Assembly: GCA_025966225.1 (NCBI GenBank)
Contig: JAOPVI010000059.1
Span: 1-47,673 of the forward strand
Source: Mycobacterium sp.
GTDB taxonomy: Bacteria > Actinomycetota > Actinomycetes > Mycobacteriales > Mycobacteriaceae
DNA length: 47,673 nucleotides
Direction of reading: 5' to 3'
The notes under the pieces: model-generated
Databases searched by the model: none
What the model saw: only the letters and a program-made list of their open reading frames with translations
Told to the model about the DNA's origin: nothing
Program-made: the position numbers and the translations under genes
Part shown: positions 7,979 to 16,337 of the stretch, one piece after another
Layout: each line of letters starts with the position of its first letter
How positions within the stretch are numbered: position 1 is the stretch's first letter

Positions 7979-9118
7979 ATGACGAGGGTCCGCGACGACG
8001 ACGCCTGCCCCGGTGCGCTGCACGTGCACCAGGCGGCAGACGGTGCCCTGGCACGGGTACGACTGCCCGGCGGCATGATCACGCCGACGCAACTGGAGGC
8101 CCTCGCGCTGGGGGCAATGCAGTTCGGCTCCTCCGCAATGGAACTCACATCGCGCGGCAACATCCAACTGCGCGCGGTGAGCGACCCCGATCACCTCGCC
8201 GAAGCCGTGGCCAAGGCTGGTTTGCTGCCGTCGCCGACACACGAACGCGTGCGCAACATCGTCGCGTCGCCGCTCACCGGGCGCCGAGGTGGCCTCGTCG
8301 ACGTCCGGACGTTGGTCGCCACGCTCGACGCGGCGATCCAGGCCGACCCCGCGCTCGCCGAGCTCCCGGGCCGGTTCTGGTTCAGCCTCGACGACGGTCG
8401 TGGAGACGTGTCCGGACTTGGCGCCGATGTCGGAGCTCACTTCCTCGACGGCGAACGCGCCGCACTCTTGGTCGCGGGCGTCGACAGCGGCGTGCGGATG
8501 TCCGAAGCCGACGTGGTCGGAACGCTGCTTTCCGTAGCGAGCACATTTCAGAAGGTGCGCGGAAAGTCCTGGCGCACCCATGAACTCACTGATACGAGCA
8601 CTTTGACCGCCGGGTTGGCCAGCACGGCCGAGCCGGGCACCACTTGGTCGCCGGAGACGCGGCCGCCGGTTGGCTGGATCGAACAGGACGACGGTTTGGT
8701 CGCGCTCGGCGCGGCCGTGCCACTCGGGGTGCTGCAGGCCCGGGCCGCCCAATACCTCGCGGCCATCGACGCCCCGCTGGTGGTCACGCCGTGGCGTTCG
8801 GTGCTCGTATGCGACCTCGACGAGGGGGTGGCCGACGTCGCGCTCCGGTTGCTCGCGCCGCTCGGCCTGGTGTTCGACGCGGACTCCCCGTGGCTCGAAG
8901 TCAGCGCGTGCACCGGCAGCCCGGGATGTGCGCAGTCGGTTGCCGACGTGCGCCACGATGCGGCCGAGGCAGCGCAGGAATCGGTGGGCTTCCACCGCCA
9001 TTTCGTGGGTTGCAGCCGGGCCTGCGGAAGCCCATCGGTGGGCGAAGTCCTGGTGGCCACCCCGGACGGCTACCAGCTACGTCACCCGCCACGGCCGAGC
9101 CGTGATTCAGCCACATAG
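7979..9118 (+). CDS. cobG: Precorrin-3B synthase CobG
   Basis: CobG is the O2-dependent monooxygenase that converts precorrin-3A to precorrin-3B in the aerobic cobalamin route. The protein is a nitrite/sulfite-reductase-like enzyme: an N-terminal ferredoxin-like half with ALHVHQAADG-ARVRLPGG and MELTSRGNIQLR, and near the C-terminus the iron-sulfur ligands CTGSPGC and VGCSRACG (CxxxxxC ... CxxxC). I chose the ATG at 7979 (MTRVRDDDACPGAL) because homologues start there as I recall them; an in-frame ATG at 7964 would add five residues, and neither has a clear ribosome site. It is the first gene of a cobG-cobH-cobIJ operon, with cobH beginning 9 bases after its stop. Confidence 0.95.
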   Translation: MTRVRDDDACPGALHVHQAADGALARVRLPGGMITPTQLEALALGAMQFGSSAMELTSRGNIQLRAVSDPDHLAEAVAKAGLLPSPTHERVRNIVASPLTGRRGGLVDVRTLVATLDAAIQADPALAELPGRFWFSLDDGRGDVSGLGADVGAHFLDGERAALLVAGVDSGVRMSEADVVGTLLSVASTFQKVRGKSWRTHELTDTSTLTAGLASTAEPGTTWSPETRPPVGWIEQDDGLVALGAAVPLGVLQARAAQYLAAIDAPLVVTPWRSVLVCDLDEGVADVALRLLAPLGLVFDADSPWLEVSACTGSPGCAQSVADVRHDAAEAAQESVGFHRHFVGCSRACGSPSVGEVLVATPDGYQLRHPPRPSRDSAT

Positions 9119-9127
9119 GGTGAGCGG

Positions 9128-9754
9128 GTGCTCGACTACACCCGCGACGCCGCCGAGATCTACCGGCAGTCGTTCGCGAGGATCCGCGCGGAAGCCGACC
9201 TAACGGGGCTTCCCGCTGACGTATCCCGGGTGGTCGTGCGGCTGATCCACACGTGTGGGCAAGTCGACGTCACCGAGCACGTCGCCTACACCGACGACGT
9301 CGTCACGCGCACCCATGCCGCGCTCGCCGCGGGCGCGCCCGTGCTCTGTGACTCCTCGATGGTGGCCGCAGGAATCACGCGCTCCCGGTTGCCCGCAGAC
9401 AACGAGGTGATTTCGCTCGTCGCCGACGAAAGGGCCGCCGACCTGGCCGCCCGCATCGGCAGTACCAGGTCGGCCGCCGGGGTGGACCTGTGGGCCGACC
9501 GGCTGGCGGGCGCAGTCGTGGCGATCGGCAACGCCCCCACGGCACTCTTCCGGCTGCTCGAACTCATCGACGAAGGTGCTCCGGTACCCGCATCGGTGCT
9601 CGGCGGACCGGTGGGTTTCGTCGGATCCGCGCAGTCCAAACAGGAGTTGATCGCCCGGCCTCGCGGCATGGCGTACCTCGTCGTGACGGGCAGGCGCGGC
9701 GGCAGCGCGATGGCCGCGGCCGCCGTCAACGCCATCGCGAGCGACCGCGAATGA
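9128..9754 (+). CDS. cobH: Precorrin-8X methylmutase CobH
   Basis: The 208-residue product moves the C11 methyl group to C12 and yields hydrogenobyrinic acid. The catalytic His lies in [11 protein letters not shown] near residue 42. Other family blocks are [27 protein letters not shown] and [13 protein letters not shown]. The start is GTG at 9128. Its stop overlaps the cobIJ start as ATGA, so the two are translationally coupled. Confidence 0.96.
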   Translation: MLDYTRDAAEIYRQSFARIRAEADLTGLPADVSRVVVRLIHTCGQVDVTEHVAYTDDVVTRTHAALAAGAPVLCDSSMVAAGITRSRLPADNEVISLVADERAADLAARIGSTRSAAGVDLWADRLAGAVVAIGNAPTALFRLLELIDEGAPVPASVLGGPVGFVGSAQSKQELIARPRGMAYLVVTGRRGGSAMAAAAVNAIASDRE

Positions 9755-11250
9755 AGGCCAGAGGGACGCTGTTCGGTGTGGGGCTCGGGCCCGGCGACCC
9801 CGAACTACTGACGATCAAGGCCGCGCGCGTGATCGGCGAGGCCGACGTGGTGGCGTATCACAGCGCCAGGCACGGCCGCAGCATCGCGCGCACCATCGCG
9901 GCGTCGTATCTGCGGCCCGGACAGACCGAGGAGCACCTCGTCTACCCGGTGACCACTGAGGTCACCGAGCATCCCGGTGGCTATGCCGGTGCGATGGAGG
10001 ACTTCTACGCCGAAGCCGCCGCCCGAATCGCCACCCACCTCGAGGCAGGCCGCGACGTCGCGCTGCTCGCCGAGGGCGACCCGCTGTTCTACAGCTCATA
10101 CATGCACATGCACACCCGGCTCACCAAGGAGTTCGACGCCGTCATCGTGCCGGGCGTGACGTCCGTGAGCGCTGCCTCGGCCGCCACGGGGACACCGCTG
10201 GTACAGGGCGACGAAGTGCTGACGATCCTGCCGGGCACGCTGCCGGCGGCCGAATTGAGCCGCAGACTCGCCGATACCGACGCCGCGGTAATCATGAAGC
10301 TGGGGCGATCGTATCCGGCTGTGCGAGCGGCCCTTTCGGCTTCCGGCCGGTTGGACGCCGCGTTCTACGTGGAACGCGCCAGCACCCCGGAGCAACGCGT
10401 GCTGCCCGCCGGGGAGGTCGACCCCGCCGCGGTGCCCTACTTCTCCCTGGCCATGGTGCCTGGCATGACGAGCCGCTCCATGACCATCCCCACCAGCCCA
10501 CCCTCCGGGCCCGTCGCGAGCGTCGCGGTCGTCGGACTCGGACCAGGAGACGTCGATTGGATGACTCCTCAGGCTCGCCGCGAGTTGGCCGGCGCTACCG
10601 ACCTGATCGGCTACGGCCCTTATCTGGACCGCGTGCTGACCCACGACGCGCAGACGCGCCACCCCAGCGACAACACCGACGAGCCGGCCAGGGCGCGGCT
10701 CGCGTGCAAGCTTGCCAACGAGGGACGCTCCGTCGCCGTGGTGTCCTCGGGCGATCCCGGCGTCTTCGCCATGGCGACGGCCGTGCTCGAGGAAGCCGTG
10801 GACTGGCCGGACGTCACGGTCCGAGTGATCCCCGCGATGACCGCCGCGCAGGCCGTCGCCAGCAGGGTCGGGGCACCACTTGGACACGACTATGCGGTGA
10901 TCTCCCTTTCGGACCGGCTCAAGCCGTGGGACGTGATAGCGACGCGGCTCGAGGCGGCCGCCGCCGCGGATCTGGTGCTGGCGATCTACAACCCGGCCTC
11001 CAAATCCCGGACCTGGCAGGTCGGCGCGATGCGGGACCTGTTGTTGGAGCACCGCGACCCCGGCACTCCGGTGGTCATTGGCCGGGACGTCTCGGGGCCG
11101 CGCGAGAGCGTTCGGGTGGTACGCCTCGCCGACCTCGATCCCGCCGACGTCGACATGCGTTGCCTACTCATCGTGGGGTCCTCGCAGACCCAATGGCACC
11201 GCACCGATTCCGGCGACCGCGTCTTCACGCTGCGGCGGTACCCGGCTTGA
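9751..11250 (+). CDS. cobIJ: Fused precorrin-2 C20-methyltransferase / precorrin-3B C17-methyltransferase CobIJ
   Basis: This 499-residue protein joins two SAM-dependent tetrapyrrole methylases. The first (about residues 1-245) begins [24 protein letters not shown] and matches CobI, which makes precorrin-3A. The second (about 250-499) begins [22 protein letters not shown] and matches CobJ, which methylates C17 with ring contraction. The fusion is the normal mycobacterial form (Rv2066). I chose the ATG at 9751 because it overlaps the cobH stop (ATGA) and the methylase fold starts right after it; the longer open frame upstream lies inside cobH. CobG, encoded in the same operon, acts between the two activities. 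Confidence 0.96.
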   Translation: MKARGTLFGVGLGPGDPELLTIKAARVIGEADVVAYHSARHGRSIARTIAASYLRPGQTEEHLVYPVTTEVTEHPGGYAGAMEDFYAEAAARIATHLEAGRDVALLAEGDPLFYSSYMHMHTRLTKEFDAVIVPGVTSVSAASAATGTPLVQGDEVLTILPGTLPAAELSRRLADTDAAVIMKLGRSYPAVRAALSASGRLDAAFYVERASTPEQRVLPAGEVDPAAVPYFSLAMVPGMTSRSMTIPTSPPSGPVASVAVVGLGPGDVDWMTPQARRELAGATDLIGYGPYLDRVLTHDAQTRHPSDNTDEPARARLACKLANEGRSVAVVSSGDPGVFAMATAVLEEAVDWPDVTVRVIPAMTAAQAVASRVGAPLGHDYAVISLSDRLKPWDVIATRLEAAAAADLVLAIYNPASKSRTWQVGAMRDLLLEHRDPGTPVVIGRDVSGPRESVRVVRLADLDPADVDMRCLLIVGSSQTQWHRTDSGDRVFTLRRYPA

Positions 11251-11280
11251 CGCACCCGCGCTGACTGCTGTCGAGGTTCG

Positions 11281-11309
11281 TTGACAGCTGTCAGACGTCC
11301 GATTAGTGT
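11281..11309 (+). promoter_or_regulatory. SigA-type promoter with overlapping palindrome, phosphotransferase gene
   Basis: TTGACA at 11281-11286 and TAGTGT at 11304-11309 (fits TANNNT) are separated by exactly 17 bases. The predicted start of transcription is within a few bases of the ATG at 11318, so the mRNA would be leaderless, which is common in mycobacteria. The -35 box is part of the perfect 12-bp palindrome TGACAGCTGTCA at 11282-11293, a likely repressor operator. Confidence 0.55.
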
Positions 11310-11317
11310 CGCGCGAC

Positions 11318-12394
11318 ATGACTTCGGGTTCTGGGATGGCCGTGTCGATCCCGCGTAGCCCATCGGACCTGACACCGCCGTGGCTCGGTTCAGTTCTCGA
11401 CACGGAGGTGCGCACCGTCGTCACCGAGCCGATCGGGACCGGTCAGACAGGTGCCACGTACCGGCTGACGGTGACCTACGCGATCGACACCCAATTGCCC
11501 GGCACCTTCGCGGTCAAGCTGCCGTCCAAGGACGAGACCGTGCGCGAACGGGTCGCGCTCGGCTACCGCGCCGAGCATGCCTTCTACACCCAAGTGGCCG
11601 ACGTCGTGCAGGTCCCCATTCCCAAGAGCTACTACTGCGACATCTCCGAGGACGGCGGCGATTTCGTCCTTCTGCTCGCCGACATGGCGCCCGCGGTGCA
11701 GGGCGATCAGATCGGCGGCTGCGATGCCGTCGAGGCCGAACTCGCCGCGCGCGCGATTGCCGGCCTGCACGCGCCGACGTGGTGCGACCCCAAGTTCGCG
11801 AACTTCCCTGGGCTCGCGATGTCCATGCCGAACGCCGACGCCGCGAAGGGCCTCGGCGACGTGGCGGTCATGGCCACGCAGCTCACCCTCGACCGGCTCG
11901 GTGCCGACATGACCGCGCAGGATCACCAAACGGCCACGCAATCAATGGCATTGGTGACGCCGTGGCTGCTGGCCGAACCCGGGCGGTTTTCGCTGATGCA
12001 CGGCGACTACCGGCTCGACAACTTGCTGTTCGACCCCGACCGCACCCGGGTCACCGTCGTGGATTGGCAGACGCTCGGCGCAGGGCTGCCGGGGCGCGAC
12101 CTGGCGTACTTCACCGCGACGAGCCTGCTGCCCGACGTTCGGGCCAACCTCGACGAACAACTGGTGGCCGCCTATCACGACGAACTGCTGAGCTACGGCG
12201 TCACCGACTACGACCGTGACACCTGTTGGCGCGACTATCAACTCGGGATGGTGCAGGCGCCGCTGATCACGACGCTTGGCTGCGCGTTCGCCAGCAACAC
12301 CGAGCGCGGTGACGAGATGATGCGGATCATGCTTCAGCGCGGCTGCCAGGCCATTCGCGAACTGGGCAGCTTGGAGCTCGTCAGCGCGCTCTGA
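11318..12394 (+). CDS. Aminoglycoside-phosphotransferase-fold (APH/choline-kinase-like) protein
   Basis: The 358-residue protein has a kinase-like APH fold. The catalytic loop LMHGDYRLDNLLFD (near residue 230) holds the HGDxxxxN motif, and VVDWQTLGAGLPGRDLAYF carries the metal-binding Asp. The N-terminal lobe has TGATYRLTVTY and the nucleotide-site Lys in FAVKLPSKD. Actinobacterial members are often linked to acyl-CoA dehydrogenases or xenobiotics rather than antibiotics, so a resistance role should not be assumed. An in-frame GTG at 11306 is possible, but the promoter places the transcript start near the ATG at 11318. The last 14 bases overlap the convergent cobK gene. Confidence 0.85.
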   Translation: MTSGSGMAVSIPRSPSDLTPPWLGSVLDTEVRTVVTEPIGTGQTGATYRLTVTYAIDTQLPGTFAVKLPSKDETVRERVALGYRAEHAFYTQVADVVQVPIPKSYYCDISEDGGDFVLLLADMAPAVQGDQIGGCDAVEAELAARAIAGLHAPTWCDPKFANFPGLAMSMPNADAAKGLGDVAVMATQLTLDRLGADMTAQDHQTATQSMALVTPWLLAEPGRFSLMHGDYRLDNLLFDPDRTRVTVVDWQTLGAGLPGRDLAYFTATSLLPDVRANLDEQLVAAYHDELLSYGVTDYDRDTCWRDYQLGMVQAPLITTLGCAFASNTERGDEMMRIMLQRGCQAIRELGSLELVSAL

Positions 12395-13103
12395 CCCAGT
12401 TCGCGGCGTCCTCGACGGTCGAGACCGTCGGCACGCCTGCCGGGAGGGCCGGTCGATCCACCATCACGACGATCACCCCGAGCTCGTCGGCGGCCTCCAG
12501 TTTCGCCCGCGTCATGTCACCGCCGCTGTTCTTCGTCACCAACGCGTCGATGCGATGCTCGCTCATCAGGCGCACTTCGTCCTCGTACCGGTACGGCCCG
12601 CGGGACAGCAGCAGATCATGCCTGGCAGGCAGCGTGTCCGGGTCCGGTGCGGTCACCGCCCTGATCAAGAACCATGCGTCGACGTCGACGAAGGCCGTGG
12701 TGCCGGACCGTCCGGTCGTCAGGAAAATGCGCGAATAACCCTTTCCCGCAACGACTCCAGCCGCTTCGACGTCCGATCCGACGATGGTCGCGCGTCCAGG
12801 CGGCCAGGGCGGGCGGGCCAGCACCACGCCGGGCAGCCCGAGCTGCCGACAGGCCAGCGCTGCGTTGGCGGTGATCGTCGCCGCGAACGGATGGGTGGCG
12901 TCGACGACGGCGTCGATGTGCTCGTCGCGCAGCCACTTCGCCATCCCCTCGACGCCTCCGAACCCTCCGATGCGAACCTCCCCGACGGGCAGCGCGGGGT
13001 CGGGCACACGACCCGCCAACGAACTGATCACGTCGACGTCGGGGTGGAGGCGGGCGGCCAGCGCCCGCGCCTCTGCCGTGCCACCAAGCAGGAGCAGCCG
13101 CAC
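12381..13103 (-). CDS. cobK: Precorrin-6A reductase CobK
   Basis: The 240-residue product reduces precorrin-6A to precorrin-6B with NADPH. It opens with RLLLLGGTAEARALA, a nucleotide-binding loop characteristic of CobK, and has VDATHPFAATITANA near 70 and a C-terminal LVTKNSGGDMTRAKLEAADELG block. The start codon is GTG at 13103; the last base of the cobM TAG stop is the first base of this start (TAGTG), so the genes are tightly coupled. The cobK tail overlaps the convergent phosphotransferase gene by 14 bases. Confidence 0.95.
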   Translation of the reverse strand: MRLLLLGGTAEARALAARLHPDVDVISSLAGRVPDPALPVGEVRIGGFGGVEGMAKWLRDEHIDAVVDATHPFAATITANAALACRQLGLPGVVLARPPWPPGRATIVGSDVEAAGVVAGKGYSRIFLTTGRSGTTAFVDVDAWFLIRAVTAPDPDTLPARHDLLLSRGPYRYEDEVRLMSEHRIDALVTKNSGGDMTRAKLEAADELGVIVVMVDRPALPAGVPTVSTVEDAANWVRAR

Positions 13104-13858
13104 TAGTGCCGACTTCCGCGTCGGCGGCCAGCCGAGTACAGGTAGCTGTCGGTGAAGCCCTCAGCGGCCAGCACGTCGCCGACGACGATCACGGCCGTTC
13201 GGCTGATTTCGGCCGCATGCATCTGCTCGGCCAGTTCGCCGAGCGTGCACTTGAGCACCTGTTCCTGCGGCCAGCTGGCGAATGCCACTACTGCGCAGGG
13301 AGTTTCGGTCCGATACCCTCCGGCCAGCAGCTCTGGCACCAACGCATCCACCTGGGCCGCGGCGAGGTGCAGCACCATCGTGCCGCCGGACGCCGACAAC
13401 GTGCGAAGGTCCTCCCCCTGCGGCATGGCCGTGGACAGCGTGGCCACGCGGGTCAACGTCACGGTCTGCGCCACGCCCGGCACCGTCAACTCCCGGCCAA
13501 GTACCGCGGCGGCGGCTGCGAATGCCGGCACCCCTGGCACGATCTGGTAATCCACGCCGAGGGAGTCCAGCCTGCGACACTGCTCGGCCAGCGCGCTGTA
13601 GATCGACGGGTCACCGGAATGCAGGCGTGCCACGTCCAGGCCAGCCGTGTTGGCGTCGACGAGCTCGGTGACGATCTGGTCGAGGGTCAGCGGGCCCGTG
13701 TCGATCACCTTGGCGTCAGCCGGACACAGTGCCAACAGGTCGTCGGGCATGAGCGAACCCGCGTAGAGGCAGACCGGGCACCGGCTCAACAACCGCTGCC
13801 CGCGCACGGTGATCAGGTCTGCCGCACCTGGGCCCGCACCGATGAAGTAGACCGTCAC
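13103..13858 (-). CDS. cobM: Precorrin-4 C11-methyltransferase CobM
   Basis: The product is a SAM-dependent tetrapyrrole methylase, VYFIGAGPGAADLITVRGQRLL, with CPVCLYAGSLMPDDLL and RLHSGDPSIYSALAEQ, typical of CobM. It makes precorrin-5. I set the start at the GTG at 13858, which overlaps the cobL stop as GTGA and gives 251 residues, the usual family length; an in-frame upstream extension of 15 residues is cobL coding sequence. It is followed by cobK with a one-base overlap. Confidence 0.94.
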   Translation of the reverse strand: MTVYFIGAGPGAADLITVRGQRLLSRCPVCLYAGSLMPDDLLALCPADAKVIDTGPLTLDQIVTELVDANTAGLDVARLHSGDPSIYSALAEQCRRLDSLGVDYQIVPGVPAFAAAAAVLGRELTVPGVAQTVTLTRVATLSTAMPQGEDLRTLSASGGTMVLHLAAAQVDALVPELLAGGYRTETPCAVVAFASWPQEQVLKCTLGELAEQMHAAEISRTAVIVVGDVLAAEGFTDSYLYSAGRRRGSRH

Positions 13859-15033
13859 GACTTGGTCACCGACCACTGCGTCACCGGCATCGCCGGCCGC
13901 CAACCGGTGAACGAGCCGACCGGCTCACCGCGATAGTGCTGGAACCTGCGCAATTCTCCACCCAACTCCGAATACCGCTGCACCAGTGTAGCTTCGGACT
14001 CGACCGTCACGGTGTTGACGACCAACCGGCCGCCGACGGGCAGGCGCTCCATGCACGCGTCGAGTAGGCCGGCCCGGGTCAGCCCACCGCCGATGAACAC
14101 CGCGGCGGGGTCCGCTTCGCCGTCGAACGAAGCGGGTGCTTCACCGCGTACTGCGAGTGGAGCGCCGAACGCATTCGCATTGGCCAAGATGCGCGCGCGG
14201 CGCGTCTCGTCGCGTTCGAATGCCACGGCCCGACAACCCAGTCCGCTCCGACACCACTCGACGGCGATGCTGCCGGAGCCTGCGCCGACGTCCCAGAGCA
14301 GCTCACCCGGTCGCGGCGCCAAGGCGGCAAGGGTCACCGCCCGTATCGACTGCTTCGTCAGCTGTCCGTCATGCGCGAGCTCGTCATCACGGAGCACCGT
14401 CAGAATTCGTTCGTCGGGCAGGTAGCGCACGGCCATGACGTTGAGCGGATCCACGTCGCCAGGCGGTCGGCTCGCCCACTCGCGTGCGGTCGCCGACCGG
14501 CGCAGTTCCCGAGGGCCACCGAGTTGTTCGAGCACGGTGAGCTCGGAGTCGCCGCGCCCGGTACCGGTCAGCAGCCGGGCGAGCACGGCCGGACTCGTCG
14601 CGTCGCGAGACAGCACCACGGCCTGACCGCCCCGGCGCACCGCGGTGTGCGGTTCGGCATTGACGAGGCTGATGAGCTCGGTGTCCTGCACCGTCCAGCC
14701 GACCCGCGAACACGCCAGTGTCACCGACGAAACGTGGGGCAGCACCGCAACCAGGTCCGGCCCGTACAGGCGGATCAAAACGCTGCCGACTCCGTGCAGG
14801 AGCGGGTCACCGCTGGCGACCACGTGCACGTCGCCGACGACGTCCTCGAGCAGCGTGTGTAGGGCAGCCAACATGGGTGACGGCCATGCCCGCCTGACGG
14901 CGGACACGGTCTCGTCGAGCAGGTCGAGCTGCCGTTGGGAACCGTAAACGACTGTTGCCCTGCCTAGTTCGACGCGGGATGCGGGCGCCAGTCCGGCCAT
15001 CCCATCGGCGCCGATGCCGACGACGACGATCAC
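13855..15033 (-). CDS. cobL: Precorrin-6B C5,15-methyltransferase (decarboxylating) CobL
   Basis: CobL is bifunctional. The N-terminal half (VVGIGADGMAGL, VVYGSQRQLDLL, VASGDPLLHGVG) is the CobE/CbiE-type methylase for C5. The C-terminal half (ELLWDVGAGSGSIAVEW, a Rossmann SAM site near residue 245) is the CobT/CbiT-type enzyme that methylates C15 and decarboxylates the side chain. I chose the GTG at 15033, giving 392 residues close to other mycobacterial CobL; AGAGGA lies shortly upstream. The frame stays open to 15057, but that stretch belongs to a duplicated mini-ORF. The start overlaps the stop of that mini-ORF (GTGA), and the cobL stop overlaps the cobM start (GTGA). Confidence 0.94.
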   Translation of the reverse strand: MIVVVGIGADGMAGLAPASRVELGRATVVYGSQRQLDLLDETVSAVRRAWPSPMLAALHTLLEDVVGDVHVVASGDPLLHGVGSVLIRLYGPDLVAVLPHVSSVTLACSRVGWTVQDTELISLVNAEPHTAVRRGGQAVVLSRDATSPAVLARLLTGTGRGDSELTVLEQLGGPRELRRSATAREWASRPPGDVDPLNVMAVRYLPDERILTVLRDDELAHDGQLTKQSIRAVTLAALAPRPGELLWDVGAGSGSIAVEWCRSGLGCRAVAFERDETRRARILANANAFGAPLAVRGEAPASFDGEADPAAVFIGGGLTRAGLLDACMERLPVGGRLVVNTVTVESEATLVQRYSELGGELRRFQHYRGEPVGSFTGWRPAMPVTQWSVTKS

Positions 15034-15065
15034 CTCAGTCCTCTGCTCTTCGCGCAAGCGCTCAT
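15030..15065 (-). CDS. 11-codon mini-ORF 2, coupled to cobL
   Basis: The reverse strand encodes MSACAKSRGLR followed by TGA. The stop shares three bases with the cobL start (GTGA), and the ATG overlaps the stop of the preceding mini-ORF (ATGA). The last codons contain the AGAGGA that can act as the cobL ribosome site. The frame is too short to be judged by composition. A role as a coupling leader that carries ribosomes to cobL is inference. Confidence 0.35.
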   Translation of the reverse strand: MSACAKSRGLR

Positions 15066-15103
15066 CGCCGCCCTCTGCTCTTCGCGCAAGCGCTCATCGC
15101 CGC
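15040..15103. repeat. Perfect 32-bp tandem duplication between the SDR gene and cobL
   Basis: Two identical 32-base units lie head to tail, 15040-15071 and 15072-15103. The second unit covers the SDR stop codon and the first ends six bases before the cobL start. Since 32 is not a multiple of three, the duplication shifts frame, yet each unit carries its own ATGA junction, so the overlapping start/stop pattern is kept. A similar sequence, in opposite orientation relative to its gene, occurs in the hisG 5' end near 46581-46602. Confidence 0.95.
15062..15097 (-). CDS. 11-codon mini-ORF 1, coupled to the SDR gene
   Basis: The reverse strand encodes MSACAKSRGRR followed by TGA. Its ATG overlaps the SDR stop (ATGA at 15097-15094), and its own stop overlaps the ATG of mini-ORF 2. 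AGAGGG near its end can act as ribosome site for the next frame. It differs from mini-ORF 2 at one residue. Existence as a translated peptide is unproven. Confidence 0.3.
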   Translation of the reverse strand: MSACAKSRGRR

Positions 15104-15846
15104 AACCTTCGCCACACCGGCCGCGGCAAGCACCGGAACACGAACACCAGCAACCCGAGCGACCCCGGCACCCACACCGCGTGGCGGCCCTTTCGCAGCG
15201 CGCGCACCGCAGCGTCGGCGACCTGTTGGGGTGTGCTCGCCAGTGGCGCGGGTGGCATGCCCTCAGTCATGCGTCCGATCACGAAGCCGGGCCTGACCAA
15301 CAGCAGTTGCACGCCGCTACCGTGCAGGGCGTCGGTCAGACCGGCGACGAAACCGTCGAGCCCAGCCTTGGCCGACCCGTAGACGTAGTTCGCCCGCCGG
15401 ACGCGCGCCCCGGCCACCGACGAGAAGGCCACGATCGAGCCGCGGCCCGCCGCGCGCATGGTCGCGGCCAGCACGGTCAGCAGGCTGACCTGAGCGGTGA
15501 AGTCGGTGTGCACGATCGCGGCCGCATGCGTGGCGTCGACCTCCGCGCGGGCCTGGTCGCCGAGGATCCCGAAGGCGACCACAGCCACCCCGATGGGTCC
15601 GTGCGCGGCGACGATCGATTCGACGAGGGGACCGTGCGACGCCAGGTCGTCGCCATCGAACTCGCACACGTGGACGGCCGCGGCGCCTGCCATCTCGACG
15701 GAGGCCACCTGTTCGGACAGTTGGTCGGCCCGCCGCGCGGCCAGCACGACCCTGCAACCGGGAGCCAACCGCGTCGCCACCTCGATGCCGAGCTCGCTTC
15801 GCCCGCCGAATATCACGACTATTCGCGTGTCCGCCGTGTCTTTCAT
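15094..15846 (-). CDS. Short-chain dehydrogenase/reductase, DprE2-like (Rv2073c homologue)
   Basis: The 250-residue product is an SDR: nucleotide loop VVIFGGRSELGIEVA at the N-terminus, Ser in VAFSSVAGARVRRANYVYGSAKAGLDGF with the YxxxK catalytic pair near 145-149, and VRPGFVIGRM after it. The GGRSELG loop and LPRPVWRRLRR tail resemble DprE2, the NADH-dependent ketoreductase that makes decaprenylphosphoryl arabinose; Rv2073c is its known paralogue. The true substrate is unknown. I chose the ATG at 15846 (MKDTADTR), since longer starts run into the divergent gene. Its stop is the first link in the chain of overlapping starts leading to cobL. Confidence 0.9.
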   Translation of the reverse strand: MKDTADTRIVVIFGGRSELGIEVATRLAPGCRVVLAARRADQLSEQVASVEMAGAAAVHVCEFDGDDLASHGPLVESIVAAHGPIGVAVVAFGILGDQARAEVDATHAAAIVHTDFTAQVSLLTVLAATMRAAGRGSIVAFSSVAGARVRRANYVYGSAKAGLDGFVAGLTDALHGSGVQLLLVRPGFVIGRMTEGMPPAPLASTPQQVADAAVRALRKGRHAVWVPGSLGLLVFVFRCLPRPVWRRLRR

Positions 15847-15881
15847 GGCTGTGATTATGTCCTGCGCTAGTTTGGGAGCCG

Positions 15882-16328
15882 ATGGCGAAGGCAACTACGC
15901 GGCTCACCAACGACGCGCTGGCGTTCCTGACCGAACGTCACCTCGCCATGTTGACCACGCTTCGGGTGGACAATTCGCCGCATGTCGTCGCGGTCGGCTT
16001 CACCTTCGATCCCATGACGCACCTCGCCAGGGTCATCACCACCGGCGGTTCGCAGAAGGCGGTGAACGCCGCGGAGCGTGGCGTTGCCGTGCTCAGCCAG
16101 GTGGACGGTGCCCGCTGGCTGTCACTCGAGGGCACGTCAACGGTCAGCGCCGACCCCGAGGCCGTCAGAGACGCCGAGCTTCGCTACGCCCAGCGCTATC
16201 GCACCCCCCGCATCAACCCGCGTCGGGTAGTCATCGAGGTCCGCGTGGAACGCGTGCTCGGCTCATCAGAGCTGCTCGATCACACCGCGAAGGACACCAG
16301 CGGCCGACGGCCTCAAGGTGGCCGTTAG
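15882..16328 (+). CDS. F420-dependent biliverdin-reductase-like protein (Rv2074 homologue)
   Basis: The 148-residue protein has the split-barrel FDOR fold: [25 protein letters not shown], then [12 protein letters not shown] (cofactor phosphate contact) and [19 protein letters not shown]. It closely resembles Rv2074 as I remember it, which was shown to reduce biliverdin-IX-alpha with F420H2. It is divergent from the SDR gene across 35 bases; TAGTTT at 15868-15873 can serve as its -10 box and would place the transcript start within a few bases of the ATG. The C-terminal [12 protein letters not shown] tail is longer than in Rv2074. Confidence 0.9.
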   Translation: MAKATTRLTNDALAFLTERHLAMLTTLRVDNSPHVVAVGFTFDPMTHLARVITTGGSQKAVNAAERGVAVLSQVDGARWLSLEGTSTVSADPEAVRDAELRYAQRYRTPRINPRRVVIEVRVERVLGSSELLDHTAKDTSGRRPQGGR

Positions 16329-16337
16329 CACCCGTTC

